64,000 bases of DNA from Adiantum capillus-veneris (Eukaryota > Streptophyta > Polypodiopsida > Polypodiales > Pteridaceae). The stretch's first letter is position 1. Every line of letters begins with the position of its first letter. A model generated the notes under the pieces. That model did no database searches. It was given only the letters and a program-made list of their open reading frames with translations, and was not told where the DNA came from. The translations under genes and the position numbers were made by a program. The stretch spans positions 69,426,895 through 69,490,894 of the forward strand of contig CM043944.1 in assembly GCA_014529385.2 (NCBI GenBank), in the 5' to 3' direction. Below, in pieces: positions 1 to 10,290 of this stretch.

Positions 1-12
1 TCTTTCTCTCTC

Positions 13-51
<39 letters not shown>

Positions 52-58
52 TAGTGTT

Positions 59-122
<64 letters not shown>
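1..122. repeat. Compound (CT)n-(CA)n-(GA)n microsatellite
   Basis: A pyrimidine tract of TC repeats passes into about 22 bp of AC. After a short TAGTGTTTTT spacer there are roughly 60 bp of pure GA. ORFs on both strands here are only dipeptide translations of the repeat. Confidence 0.97.
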
Positions 123-128
<6 letters not shown>

Positions 129-179
129 TACAAATATAAACAAAAACGCACACACACATACATAAACAAAGAATGCACA

Positions 180-360
180 TACACATTGAGAGAGGAAAAG
201 AGAGAGAGAGCATGCATAAACAAAAAACTCACACATTGCGAGAGGAAAAGAGAGAGAGAACATGCATAAACAAAAAACGCACACATTGAGAGAGGAAAAG
301 AGAGAGAAAACATGCATAAACAAAAAAACGCACACACATTGAGAGAGAAAGAGAGAGAAA
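180..360. repeat. 50-bp minisatellite, about 3.5 copies
   Basis: The block ACACATTGAGAGAGGAAAAG followed by a GA run, CATGCATAAAC and an A run recurs at 181, 231, 281 and about 334. The spacing is 50, 50 and 53 bp. The last copy is shortened. A degenerate start of the same unit is visible from about 139. Confidence 0.9.
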
Positions 361-553
361 CTAATTTAACGTCGTAGGAAACTAATTAAAATTAAAAGAC
401 CTAAAGATCTAGCCGACGAGGAGTTGAACTCAAGACCTATTATTCAAGAGGGAAATGGCATAACCAATCTATCATACTTGGCATGGGTGATAGAAAGGTT
501 ATACCATTTATCTCTTTTTATTGGCACACACATCCACACACGCGCACACACAC
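361..553. other. Non-coding spacer with a repeat-tail motif and a CA tract
   Basis: No coding signal. The motif TAACGTCGTAGGAAACT lies at about 366, followed by AAGATCT and GACGAGGAG. The same order of motifs occurs at 21109-21170. A short impure AC tract lies at about 519-553. Confidence 0.6.
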
Positions 554-744
554 AAGAAGAAGAGAGTTATAACGTCGTAGGAAACTATCCTAAAAGACGT
601 TAAAGAGTAGGTTAGATGTAGACTTACGTTAAATTAGATTTAGGTTTATTTGAGTTAAATTAGATTAGATTTAGGTTTATTTTTAGTTAGATTTACGTTT
701 ATTTACGCTAGATTTAGATTTACGTTATATTAGATTAGATTTAG
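554..744 (+). repeat. Microsatellite-linked repeat, copy 1
   Basis: Starts with GAAGAAGAGAG and AACGTCGTAGGAAACTATCC, then GACGTTAAAGAG and a T-rich run of degenerate TTAGATTTAGGTTTATTT units. About 150 bp of it recurs at 1317-1475 with few changes. The two copies flank the HIPP pseudogene. Confidence 0.85.
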
Positions 745-1105
745 GTCTCCATAGACTGCGATGCCTGCATGAAGCGGGTGAAGAAAGCCCTCAATGGAAT
801 ATAGGGTATTGCTGCCTTCACTCATGGTGGGCTCCGTCGATCCAAAAGTACTGATGAAATGTCTTCAGAAGATAGGGAAGAAGGTGGATCTTCAGGGCGG
901 CAAGAGTCACTACATCCCCAACAATGACCATCTAGACAACCTCTAGTCATTCAACAGCAACTTCAAAGTTAGTAACAAGATCAAGAACGGTCCAAAGGGC
1001 CAATTGCTGTCGTCAGATGTGGATAGAGATGAGGCAGCGTCACCGCCGGAAGTTAACTCTCACATCTTTAGTGATGAGAATGCCAACTCTTGCCGAGTTA
1101 TGTGA
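745..1105 (+). pseudogene. Heavy-metal-associated isoprenylated plant protein (HIPP) pseudogene
   Basis: Recognised by reading across frames. The frame starting at 745 gives IDCDACMKRVKKALNGI, the metal-binding CxxC loop and first helix of an HMA (copper-chaperone-like) domain. It hits TAG at 802-804. From 824 the next frame gives VDPKVLMKCLQKIGKK, the second half of the same fold, then a stop at 944-946. That frame continues to FSDENANSCRVM and TGA at 1103-1105. The final CRVM fits a CaaX prenylation box, and the FSDEN lead-in is typical of HIPP C-termini. HIPPs bind heavy metals and are anchored to membranes by a prenyl group. Only one HMA domain is present, the linker is short, and two stops plus a frameshift rule out a working product. 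No introns are seen, so it may be a retrocopy or captured fragment. Flanking repeats at 554 and 1317 suggest it was carried by a repeat element. Confidence 0.82.
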
Positions 1106-1224
1106 AAAATAAGTTTTAAGGTTCTTATAATCCCTGTTAGTTTAGTTCTTTGTTTTTAATATAACATAATTTACGTTAGATTTAGATTTATGTTATATTA
1201 GATTAGACTTAGGTTTATTTAGGT

Positions 1225-1229
<5 letters not shown>
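1106..1229. other. T-rich 3' flank of the HIPP pseudogene
   Basis: AT-rich sequence that passes back into the TTAGATTTAGGTTTATTT-type repeat found before the pseudogene. No coding potential. Confidence 0.6.

Positions 1230-1316
<87 letters not shown>
1230..1316. repeat. (AC)n microsatellite, about 87 bp
   Basis: Nearly pure AC dinucleotide run. Confidence 0.98.
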
Positions 1317-1321
<5 letters not shown>

Positions 1322-1475
1322 AAGAAGAGAGTTTTAACGTCGTAGGAAACTATCCCAAAAGACGTTAAAGATTAGGTTAGATGTAGACTTACGTTAAATT
1401 AGATTTAGGTTTATTTTTAGTTAGATTTACGTTTATTTAGATTTACGCTTATTTACGTTAGATCGAGTCCACGCA
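1317..1475 (+). repeat. Microsatellite-linked repeat, copy 2
   Basis: Close copy of 554-700 in the same orientation, including TTTTAACGTCGTAGGAAACT and GTTAGATGTAGACTTACG. It sits directly after a CA tract, as does copy 1. Confidence 0.85.
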
Positions 1476-1750
1476 AGAATTACTTACGGTTTAGGGTTTA
1501 GAGTTAGACGAACAGTGAAAAGATCTACTGTGAAAAGATGTTAAGATGCTGTGAAGTGCTACAGCTAGAGAAGAGGCAAAGGGGTTTTGTCCACTACATG
1601 CAGTATCATGTAGACGTGGGTCTGTAGATTTCTTGTACCCACAAATATAGGTATTGACCAATAAAGACGAGATTTCAACCCGGTGGTTCTGATCTCCGTG
1701 CACCTCTAGACCGAGGTGTGCGAGGATTGGACATGACTAGAGAATGTGAG

Positions 1751-1794
<44 letters not shown>
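1476..1794. other. Unassigned non-coding stretch ending in (GA)n
   Basis: I see no gene. CACTACATGCAG at about 1592 resembles a CACTA terminus but does not match the right end at 7852. A GA tract runs from about 1752 to 1794, just before the transposase gene. Confidence 0.5.
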
Positions 1795-1796
<2 letters not shown>

Positions 1797-1858
1797 GACG
1801 AAGAATGCCAATAGAATATTAAATTTGTTGTCCACGTTATAATATTTTTATCCTCATT

Positions 1859-4800
1859 ATGAGTAGTGACGAGGATGTGGGACCGTCCAACCGAAACACC
1901 TATCTCTCAACGAGGGTCTTATGTCCTTGTAATCAATGCAAGCATGCTGTGCGACGGACAAGACGTGTTTCTTTGCAGCACGTTCGCGAATTTGGCGAGT
2001 TCGATCCATCTATTATAGATCGAGTTGTTGCCAATTATAACTCGTCGGACTCTGACGCTGGCCAACAAGCAGCAATCTTGCAACCCAATAGACGTGTTTG
2101 CAGGCGCTTTGGTCAAGCAGCATATGTGAGGCCACAAGATGTAGCCTCTGACAGCTCGGGGGATGATCATGCAGAGCACATTCCCAACGAGGCAATGTTT
2201 GAGCCCGAGATTGATGAAATGATCGAGACGATCATGGATTCAGAAAGGCTTATCTATGATGATATGAAAAGTGAAGCCAATACGCCATTGTATAATGGAG
2301 CATGTATGTCTAGATTGAAAGCACTCCTGGTTCTTCTCAACATGCAAGCAAAGTTTGGATGGAGTGACACTAGCGTCACAGCGCTTTTCAGGTGATCTAT
2401 TACAATTAGTTTACTTTAATAAAACTCTAAATGTATAATGATCTGATAGATTTTCACACGACTGTATCGTATTTTTATGTTGTGTAGATTGCTTAAAGAG
2501 CACATACTACCAGCTGACAATGTGATGCCAGATTCCCGAGATGAAGCAAGAAAGATTTTGCGAAACTTGGGGATGGATTACAATTCTATCCACGCTTGTC
2601 CTAATGACTGCATTCTTTTCAGAGGGGAATACATAGACATGGAGAAGTGTCCGAAATGTGATTCCGAAAGATATCGAGTAGATCTCCACGGGACAAAAAT
2701 TCCACAAAAGGTTTTGCGACATTTTCCTCTGCTTCCTTGCATCAAGCATTTCTTTGAATGTAAGTCCATGGCCGCCTTAGCATCATGGCATGAGGAGAAT
2801 AAATCTTCGGATGGTGTGCTACGAATTCCTACAGATTGCGCAGCCTGGAAACATATAGATGGAACATGGTCGGATTTTGCCAGGGAAGCTCGAAATTTGC
2901 GCTTAGGCCTGGCTATGGATGGTGTAAATCCATTTGGTCAAAGATCAACATCTTACAGTGTATGGCCCGTTGTCATCGTCAACTACAACATTCCCCCGTG
3001 GTTGACTACGAAGAAGGGGCACCTATGGCTAAGCTTGATTGTGCCAGGGCGATATAAAGTGGAGAATATGGATGTGTATCTTCGTCCACTATTGGAAGAG
3101 CTACAACAATTGTGGATTGGCATAGAGGTGGTGGATATGAGCCGACACACAAGACGACGGAATGCTTTGATCAGAGGCATTCTAATGTGGACCATGCATG
3201 ACTATCCCGGGCTAACAGAATGCTCAGGTGATCTATTGACACTCCTCACTCAGACACTATAAATCTTGTTTTTTCCCATATTTGATCTATTATCATGTGT
3301 ATACATGCAGGGCTTCAAACAAGCGGATACAGAGCATGTGTCACATGTGGACCTAGATTGAATGCACGTAGGGCGCTCTCACTGAAGAAGCAAATCTACG
3401 AAGGTCATCAAGCGTCTCTTCCAGAGAATCATGTGTTACGCGACGGCTTTTTGGGAAGAGAGCCACCAAGGATGTCTGCACAAGCATGGTTAGAGCAGAA
3501 GGAGATGTGCGATGACGGATTGCCTCCAGGGATGAAGAGACTATCTCTATGGTACGAGTTACCATACTGGCCCCGACTCATGATCAATCACTTGCTCGAT
3601 CCAATGCACATATTCAAGAATGTGGGTAATCTACTATGGGACCATCTGATCGGCAAGAAAGATACTTTGGGAGCTAGAGTTGACCTTAGAAATGTGGATC
3701 GTATGGAGCAATATTGGTCGCAAACAGCATCTGATGGATCAATAAAACTCCCTAAAGCACCATGGATTTTCACAGGAGCCCAAAAACGCAAAGTAAAAGA
3801 GACCATTCGATCTTTGCGGACCCCCACTGGCGTAATGCACTCGCTCCGAACGTGTTTTACTAAAGAAGGAAAGCTTACCGGTTTGAAGTCACACGATTGG
3901 CATAAAATGTGTCAGGTACGTTCATAGTGGACTTTAATATCATTGCATAAAATGTGGACTTTAATATCATTGCTGCACATACTTTACAGTTTATTTTACC
4001 GGTTGCCATTGAGGGATGTTTGTCTCTCGACATCCGTAACACAATCTACAAACTTGCAAAGCTGGTGCAATGGATCTCTTAAAAGGAGATCAACGTAGAC
4101 TCCATACCATTCGCCAAACTAAATGCTGCGGAGCTTGTGTGCATGTTTGAGAAACATTTTCCTACTACCATGCTAACCATTCAGGTGCTTCTTCTTGTTC
4201 ACATAGTTGATGAGGTGAAAATAGCTGGCACAGTTCATTCCAGATGGATGTTCTTCTTAGAACGTTTCATGAAAACGCTTAAGGGATATGTGCGTCAAAA
4301 GGCACGTCCAGAGGGTAGCATGGCAGAAGGTTGGTTGGTATCAGAGTCCCTAGTGTACATTGGAGAGTGGCTAGACGGATTTGATAAAGCTCGGGACACG
4401 CTATGGCGAACCATAGATGATGAGCGCATATCTGGGATTGTCATGTGCAATCTCGGTGTTGAGAAGAAGATGACGGAAGATCTAGAGGCTAAAATCAACC
4501 GATTTTGCATGCTTCACAATCCAGTGATGCAAAAGTGGATTTCACAATATGAGGATGCAAAGCAAGAGCGACAAAGGGCACGAATCGAGTGGAGACGGGG
4601 AAGACGACCACCGATGCACTATCCGACGGTTCTGGAGAGCCTACCAACATTCATGAGCTTAAGATGGTTGCACAACCAATTGAAAAGCGCACAACAATGC
4701 GGTGACGAAGTGACTGAGGAAGAGTGGGAGTACTCTCGGGGTTGCGCGACCAAGGTAAGTTTGCAATGTACGACTAGCTAGTGACTTTATTTCTAAACGT

Positions 4801-5587
4801 TTGAACGGCCACTCATAATCTTTGTTCGTTGTAGTATAAGTCATACACAGCAGCATGGTGTAAAGGTCGACATTTTAGGGTGGAACGGATCGACAAAAAG
4901 CGTTTTACTCAAGATTGTGGAATCATGGCAAAATATGAACAGTCTAGTCGACGACGTTCCTCTGATGCAGATCCTGTGGTGGCGGAACTCACTTACTGCG
5001 GCACGCTACAAGAGATTTTGAGGATCGATTACAGAGGATTTTTTGTCGACTTGTTCGACGTGCAATGGTTCAAGATAATCATGGAGGGTAGCAACGCTAC
5101 TGTGCGTAGAGGAGAGTCTGGTTTTTTTGAGGTGGATTCTACTAAGAAATGGAATGACCTAAGAGACACCTTCGTACTACCCGAGCATTGTGAACAAGTA
5201 AGTATGTAAATAGTTAACATCCCCCTTTTACAAGTTATGTGCTTGAAAGCTCTCATGTAAGTTATGTGGCTCTGGCAGGTAATATTTCATCCTACAAAGC
5301 CTACATCAAACCGGTGGTACTTCATAGAGGTAGCCCCTCATAGTGCAAGGACATATGAAGGCTACCATGTGCCAATCACAACGGCATCAATGGAGGAGAT
5401 AAGAGAAGATGCTCAATCAAAAGCCGCTGCGGTGGTGCCAGACGAGCATCAAGATGCTACTACTCTATATGGGGTGCATGCAGAGGAGCTACAAAATGAA
5501 ACAGAGGATATGTGTTTAAACGGAGAGCTCTATATAGATATAGGAACTTATGCTGAGTTATGCGAGGATGAGAGAGAGATCTCTTAA
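1859..5587 (+). pseudogene. CACTA transposase (TnpD-like), six exons, one in-frame stop
   Basis: This is the transposase that cuts and moves the element. I place exons at 1859-2391, 2488-3227, 3311-3915, 3990-4754, 4835-5197 and 5279-5587. Every intron is GT-AG, the phases agree, and the total is 3315 nt. The N-terminus has a CPCNQC motif. Exon 2 has HACPNDCILFRGEY, RLGLAMDGVNPFG and NIPPWL, typical of the Transposase_21 catalytic region. Exon 3 has LLDPMHIFKNV and GLKSHDWH. Exon 4 matches DUF4218 (RWMFFLERFMKTLKGYV, RPEGSMAEGW). Exons 5-6 match DUF4216 (TYCGTLQEILRIDY, then QVIFHP). All domains are in normal order and the length of about 1100 residues is normal. The one visible lesion is TAA at 4080-4082, where CAA would restore the frame. 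An extra small intron could hide it, but I see no good splice sites. Start: first ATG of the conserved frame. Confidence 0.88.
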
Positions 5588-5855
5588 AGCCACAAATATT
5601 GTATTTGAACAATTTTGCTCCGTGTTGTAAAAGCTCTGGCTCTCTAAGTACCTTCCATGGTGTATAACGCTCTTTTCTACTCGCGCATCTTTTGATTGAA
5701 AATTCTGAGTTTTTGACTTGCCTCTTCTATCACTCAATTCATTGCGTCATTGTATTTATATGCGTCATTACGTCATTGTATTTAATGGTCTTTGCGTCAT
5801 TGTCTACTCTATTCATTCAATATTAAGTTTAAATATTCGTGTGTTTAATGCAGGT

Positions 5856-7165
5856 ATGGATGATGAGGAGTTTCTTTCTTCTTTGTCACCGCAGCAGAGA
5901 CAGTGGTATGTGAAGCATCATCGCTCTGGCGCATCATCGCGTGTTCCTACTCCATCCGCATCTCCCTCTCTTTCAAAGCATTCGGCGCGCTCCGAAGCTT
6001 TGGCGTCGACGAGACGAGCTTCACACTTGTCTAGACACCGACGCTCTAGTGGTGGCGGTGGCGGTTGTTGTGGGGATTCCGCCGCCGATGCCTCCACACC
6101 GCCTCGTGTTCGACGAGGCACTTTACCCTCCCCTTCTTTACCCGCCCCCACACCAGCCACAGCATCGCCATCTACGCCAGGTTTTGCGCGGCTGACTGTT
6201 CCTAGCAGCTACACACCTCTACCTACTCCGCCAGGAGCCACCCCACTCGACACTCCTCGCTTCGGGGCCCAGACACCGGTGGAGAAACCTGACGTCCGTA
6301 CCCCCATCGACACGCCGCTAGAGACCCCTGCCGGGACACCCAGGTTCACGCGTCATCGGCCAGAGGGCTTGCCTTACTCCATCGACTTCAGCGGCGGCAT
6401 CATCATGGATGATGACGGCAAGAAGGTGATCTCGCGCATGCGTGGTCTTTGCTCTCAGCTGTTTAGACACTACATACTAAACAAATGGAGTGAAGTACCA
6501 AGTGATTTAAAAAACAGAGTCATCAGCATACTTCATGATGAGTTTCCCATTCCAACACGGGATCAGCGCTTCAATGAAGACCTGATGAAGATTCAAATGC
6601 GCGAATAATGCAAACACAAGCGTTCCGAAGTGCAAAAAGCAATGAAGCATGGGTGGAACAGGCCAGATTGGCTGGCCAAAGAAGATTGGAAGAATGCGAA
6701 GAAAGCAGCGCGCGAGAATCCCGACAAGTGGAAGCAACAAAAGGATGCAGCCAGAGCGCGAGTAGAGGCAGGGAGCTCGCACCACTTGGGGAGCGGTGGA
6801 TGGGCATCATTTGAGGCTGATTTTGTAAGTGTTTTCGCATTGCTCTTTATGTTCGATAGTTTAGGGTTTATGAGTTTTTTAATTCTAACATAATGAAATC
6901 TTTGTATGTTTTGACAGTGGTCGATGACAGGATGTGATCCCACACCGTACGAGCGCGAGTACGCAGGCAGCAAGGGCTTAAACTCCCTGATGGACATTCT
7001 CAGTTCTCGCGGCGGCATGGTTAGTATTAGGGTTTACTCTTTTCTATTTTTTGTATTGTTCTATAAATGTCGTTATATGTTTATACTTACTGAAAGCTGT
7101 CTTATTGTCTTTTTTTGCAGAATCCGACAGATGCGCCGCTTGGACGCGATGAGACGTCTGACTAG
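5856..7165 (+). pseudogene. CACTA accessory protein (TnpA / Ptta-En/Spm-type), three exons
   Basis: Second gene of the element, 270 bp after the transposase and on the same strand. A likely 5' UTR intron ends at the TTTAATGCAG just before the ATG at 5856. Exons are 5856-6824, 6918-7019 and 7121-7165, all with GT-AG introns in phase 0, giving about 371 codons. The N-terminal 160 residues are low complexity (Ser, Pro, Thr). Then comes YSIDFSGGIIMDDDGKKV, followed by a W-rich helical region (NKWSEVPSDLKNRVISIL; HGWNRPDWLAKEDW) like the plant transposase family PF03004. In Spm-type elements the companion protein binds subterminal repeats, and such an array lies only 375 bp downstream. One in-frame TAA at 6606-6608 breaks the conserved domain. 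The 3' exons are less certain than the first. Confidence 0.72.
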
Positions 7166-7539
7166 ACGACGTCAGTTTAGCCGTAGCTAGATAGCATTAG
7201 TTTAGGGTTTCTCATAGCTTATGTATCATGAGACTGATTTTATACGTCTTTTTGAACCATGTATATTATTACATTTGTCACAGCAGTTCATTTTGCCAAT
7301 CAATTCTTTATGCCTATGATGTTGTACAATTGTCATTATTACATTTGCCAATCAATTCATTTTGCCTATGATGTGTACAATTGTCAATTTTACGCTTGTC
7401 AATTTTGCAAACAATGCGTCTTGTGGGTGACTATTTTGGGTTTATTATCTACCCTTGCACCTTTTTTAAAAAGTGAATCAAGTACAATATGGTTGATGGG
7501 TGGCAGGGCATTTAATGCCCTGTCACCAAAAAAAATTTC

Positions 7540-7800
7540 TCTCGGGCGTTGCTATAACCGTCGCTATTTATGGCTCTGTAGCGTCGCTATGAGCGTCGCT
7601 ATAGACTTCTGTTTCAAATTCACTATAACCGTCGCTATAGGCGTCGCTATCTGCGTCGCTATACGCGTCGCTATATAGCGACGCTCATAGCGACGCATAT
7701 AGCGACGGTTATAGCGACGGTTATAGCGACTTATATAGCGATGCTCTCGTAGCGACGCTATTAGCGACGGTTTTAGCGACGCCGGGGGTTATAAAAACCC
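7540..7800. repeat. 12-bp subterminal repeat array of the CACTA element, with orientation switch
   Basis: About 17 copies of CGTCGCTAT or its complement ATAGCGACG. Copies at about 7582, 7594, 7630, 7642, 7654 and 7666 read CGTCGCTAT. From about 7675 on (7687, 7699, 7711, 7723, 7735, 7750) they read ATAGCGACG. Spacing is mostly exactly 12 bp. The switch point, CGTCGCTATATAGCGACG, is a perfect palindrome. In Spm such 12-bp motifs bind TnpA. Confidence 0.88.
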
Positions 7801-7840
7801 AGTGTATTTCCGTCGCTAACAACTTCACAAGAGCACACAA

Positions 7841-7852
7841 CCTCTTGTAGTG
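7841..7852 (-). repeat. Right terminal inverted repeat of the CACTA element
   Basis: CCTCTTGTAGTG, which reads CACTACAAGAGG on the minus strand. It is followed by AAT, the possible 3-bp target copy. The partner terminus was not found. Confidence 0.8.
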
Positions 7853-9475
7853 AATTTTTCTCTAAAACAGCCTTCTTTGTTACATCTTGCAGGTAGGTGC
7901 TTCAAATCCATCCTTATTAGAGGTGGGTAATCTCATCCTAATGTATATTTTAGGATTTTTTATTCCTAGTTGGATGGAAATACTTGCAAATTTGTACAAC
8001 ATATACTTAACAAGTGTCTTTATTATACAACTTAAAAATGTTGAATTCATACATATTTTTGTTTGAAGAACATGTCTCTAATGCGTCATGATACAAGGTG
8101 ACCTCTTACTATGCTAGTTAAGTGGCGTTGTTTGCAAGAATGGCTCAAGGAACTGGCATAACATGAAGCTTTTACGGTGGCACAAAGCTCTCCTCAAGCA
8201 ATGTGGCTCCCAATACACCAAAAATCACTATGCTAACATGGAGAGATCCCTAGTAGGACAATACAACAGCTTTTCATCAGCAGCACACCCTTTCCTAACA
8301 TGAGGGCACCCCCACCAGAGATATTTTTATATAATAGGTCACCCCATGAGCATACCATGTCATGGAATGGATGTAAGAACTATGATTGCACTACCCCTTG
8401 GAAGTTGTTCACGAATGTATGTTTATCAAAGTTAATGAGAAGAAGTTTGGACTTTTTTGTTTGTTGATGTGTAAGAGCACTCTTGGTCTACCATATTTTA
8501 GATTGTTTGATAAGTTAAATAAGATTCGTAGTCATTTAAAGTGTCAATTTTTTTTTTTTGGTAAGATTGTACATGAGAAGACATGATAAAGTACAAGAGA
8601 TCTTGACGGAATAAACCTCGATGAGATTCCCACCATGCACTTGTGACACCATACCTCTCCTTGAACCCTTTGACTTCTATCGTTGTGGGGAGTCCAAGGG
8701 GGAGCTATTTTCAAATTTTTAGCATAACTTTTTTTTGAAGGAAATTTTGGTTATTCTAAAGTTTATACACAGTTTAGGAGTTCATTCTGATTGTTTTTCT
8801 TCAGTTTCAAATTTTGATCGAGTGCACTCCTTGGAAGCCACTTTTGAAGGTGTTAGGGCGAGATTTTGAGAAAGTTTTGATGTAGGAAATAGAGTTCTTA
8901 ATACAATAAAAAACAATGGTTCTTTGAGTATTTCAGATTCCATGGTTTTAATGCTTGTTGGAGCCCGTAGATTAAGAAAAAAGTAAAAAATGTATGTTTT
9001 ACATCATTTTTAAATAAATTGTCAACTTGCACGTTGATTTTTGGAGAATGCGAGCAAGATATGATTTTTTCTCATCACTTGATGGTCGAAGAACGCGATG
9101 AGATGAACAAATTCATGTGAGACAAGCCCAGACAGATTCGGAGCCGATTGAAATCTAGAAGCCGTTGAAAACAATCGAAAAGTTCAACACTTTTAAAAAA
9201 AAAAAACTTGAACACTTGAATCATGGCCATGCATCAAAAATATGCTCACACGGTGAAGGAGGTGCTTCAAAGCTATGGAAATCAGTATAAAATGCAAGCA
9301 ATAGCATTGGAGGCTATTTAAGAAGTTGCAGGGGCTCACATCATTTCAGATGACTTTGCAATGTCAAAATGATTAAGAGTTGTGTCTACTGTCTCCATAG
9401 TGATTTGGCTTTTCGGTTTATCCATGTCTTTTAAGTTAAGTGGTTCTGGCCATGCAGAGTTAAATTTAAATCAAA
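7853..9475. other. Unassigned AT-rich DNA
   Basis: Short ORFs only, none with recognisable protein similarity, and several poly-A/T runs. I cannot name any element here. Confidence 0.5.
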
Positions 9476-9660
9476 TATTAACATTTTTGCCACCCTAAGG
9501 GGCAAACAAAGCTAGAAAATGCAAAAAAAAGGGTGTCCACAAGGGCACGCAGATGAGCTATCCAAAACTGCTGGATGGGCCATCTGCGTGCCCTTGTGGC
9601 CACCCTTTTTTTTGCATTTTCTAGCTTTGTTTGCCCCTTAGGATAGCAAAAATGTTAATA
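9476..9660. repeat. Foldback 1, arms of about 86 bp
   Basis: From TATTAACATTTTTGC to GCAAAAATGTTAATA the sequence is an almost perfect inverted repeat. It includes CCTAAGGGGCAAACAAAGC and its complement. The loop is a few bases near 9568. This is the longest stem of the three and may be the parental foldback element. Confidence 0.9.
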
Positions 9661-9842
9661 GCTGATGAAACTAGATGTTTATGTAGCATGAGACTAGATT
9701 TTTATATTGTCCAATGTGATTTGGCCTTTTGGTGCAGGGAACTAGTAAGTTGAGTTGAAGGAAGGCATAATGTGCTTGAAAAGTTAAATTTTACATTCAT
9801 CTCACCTTTTCCAAGGTCCTGGAGTGCAACAATAGCCTAATT

Positions 9843-9941
9843 ATGCAAAAAAAAGGGTGGCCACAAGGGCGCGCAGATGACCCATCCAACAGTTTTGGAT
9901 GGCTCACCTGCGCGCCCTTGTGGCCACCCTTTTTTTTGCAT
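9843..9941. repeat. Foldback 2, 99 bp
   Basis: ATGCAAAAAAAAGGGTGGCC pairs with GGCCACCCTTTTTTTTGCAT. The inner stem GGGCGCGCAG pairs with CTGCGCGCCC. Foldback 1 has GGGCACGCAG with CTGCGTGCCC, so both sides changed together. Confidence 0.9.
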
Positions 9942-10166
9942 TATATGGTCTTGTCTGCCCCTTATAATAGCAAGAATGTTAATATTTGATGAAACCAGAT
10001 GTTTATGCAGCATGAGACTAGATTTTTATACTGTCCAATGTGATTTGCCCTTTTGGTGCAAGGAACTAGTAAGTTGAGTGGAAGGAAGGCATAATGTGCT
10101 TGAAAAGTTCAATTTTAGGTTTGTCTCATCTTTTCCATGGTCCTGGAGTGCAACAATAGCCTAATT

Positions 10167-10263
10167 ATGCAAAAAAAGGGTGGCCACAAGGGCCCACATA
10201 TGGCCCATCTAGCAGTTTTGGATGGCTCACTACGTGCCCTTGTGGCCACCCATTTTTTTGCAT
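10167..10263. repeat. Foldback 3, partly decayed
   Basis: Outer stem GGGTGGCCACAAGGGC is kept, but the inner stem is mismatched (CCCACATATGG against CTCACTACG). Confidence 0.85.
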
Positions 10264-10290
10264 TATATGGCCTTGTCTGCAACCCAGGAT

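Larger units (their letters stand above)
1859..7852 (+). mobile_element. CACTA (En/Spm) DNA transposon, left end missing
   Basis: Two spliced genes on the plus strand are followed by a dense 12-bp repeat array and a terminus reading CCTCTTGTAGTG, the reverse complement of CACTACAAGAGG, the standard CACTA end. No matching CACTACAAGA occurs upstream, so the left terminal and subterminal region has been lost or replaced by the GA-rich DNA before 1859. The start given here is simply the first codon of the transposase. Confidence 0.85.
9476..10290. repeat. 324-bp tandem repeat array, 2.5 units, each with a long hairpin
   Basis: The hairpin core starts at 9519, 9843 and 10167, exactly 324 bp apart each time. 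Between hairpins about 220 bp are also conserved, for example GCATGAGACTAGATTTTTAT and GGAAGGCATAATGTGCTTGA. The third unit breaks off after its hairpin. Confidence 0.9.

Noticed and set aside
54-269. Arg-Glu repeat ORF across the (GA)n tract
   Set aside because: Pure translation of a microsatellite. The same applies to ORFs at 16.45-16.69, 20.7-21.1, 23.8-24.2, 51.25-51.69, 52.6-53.4 and 62.7-62.9 kb.
1486-1503. TTTAGGGTTTAGAG as telomere repeat
   Set aside because: A single imperfect pair of units. Not an array.
1592-1603. CACTACATGCAG as the left end of the CACTA element
   Set aside because: Only CACTACA matches the right terminus. The next bases do not, and no 12-bp subterminal repeats follow.
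9476-10290. CRISPR-like array
   Set aside because: Plant nuclear DNA. Units are 324 bp with long hairpins, not short repeats with unique spacers.
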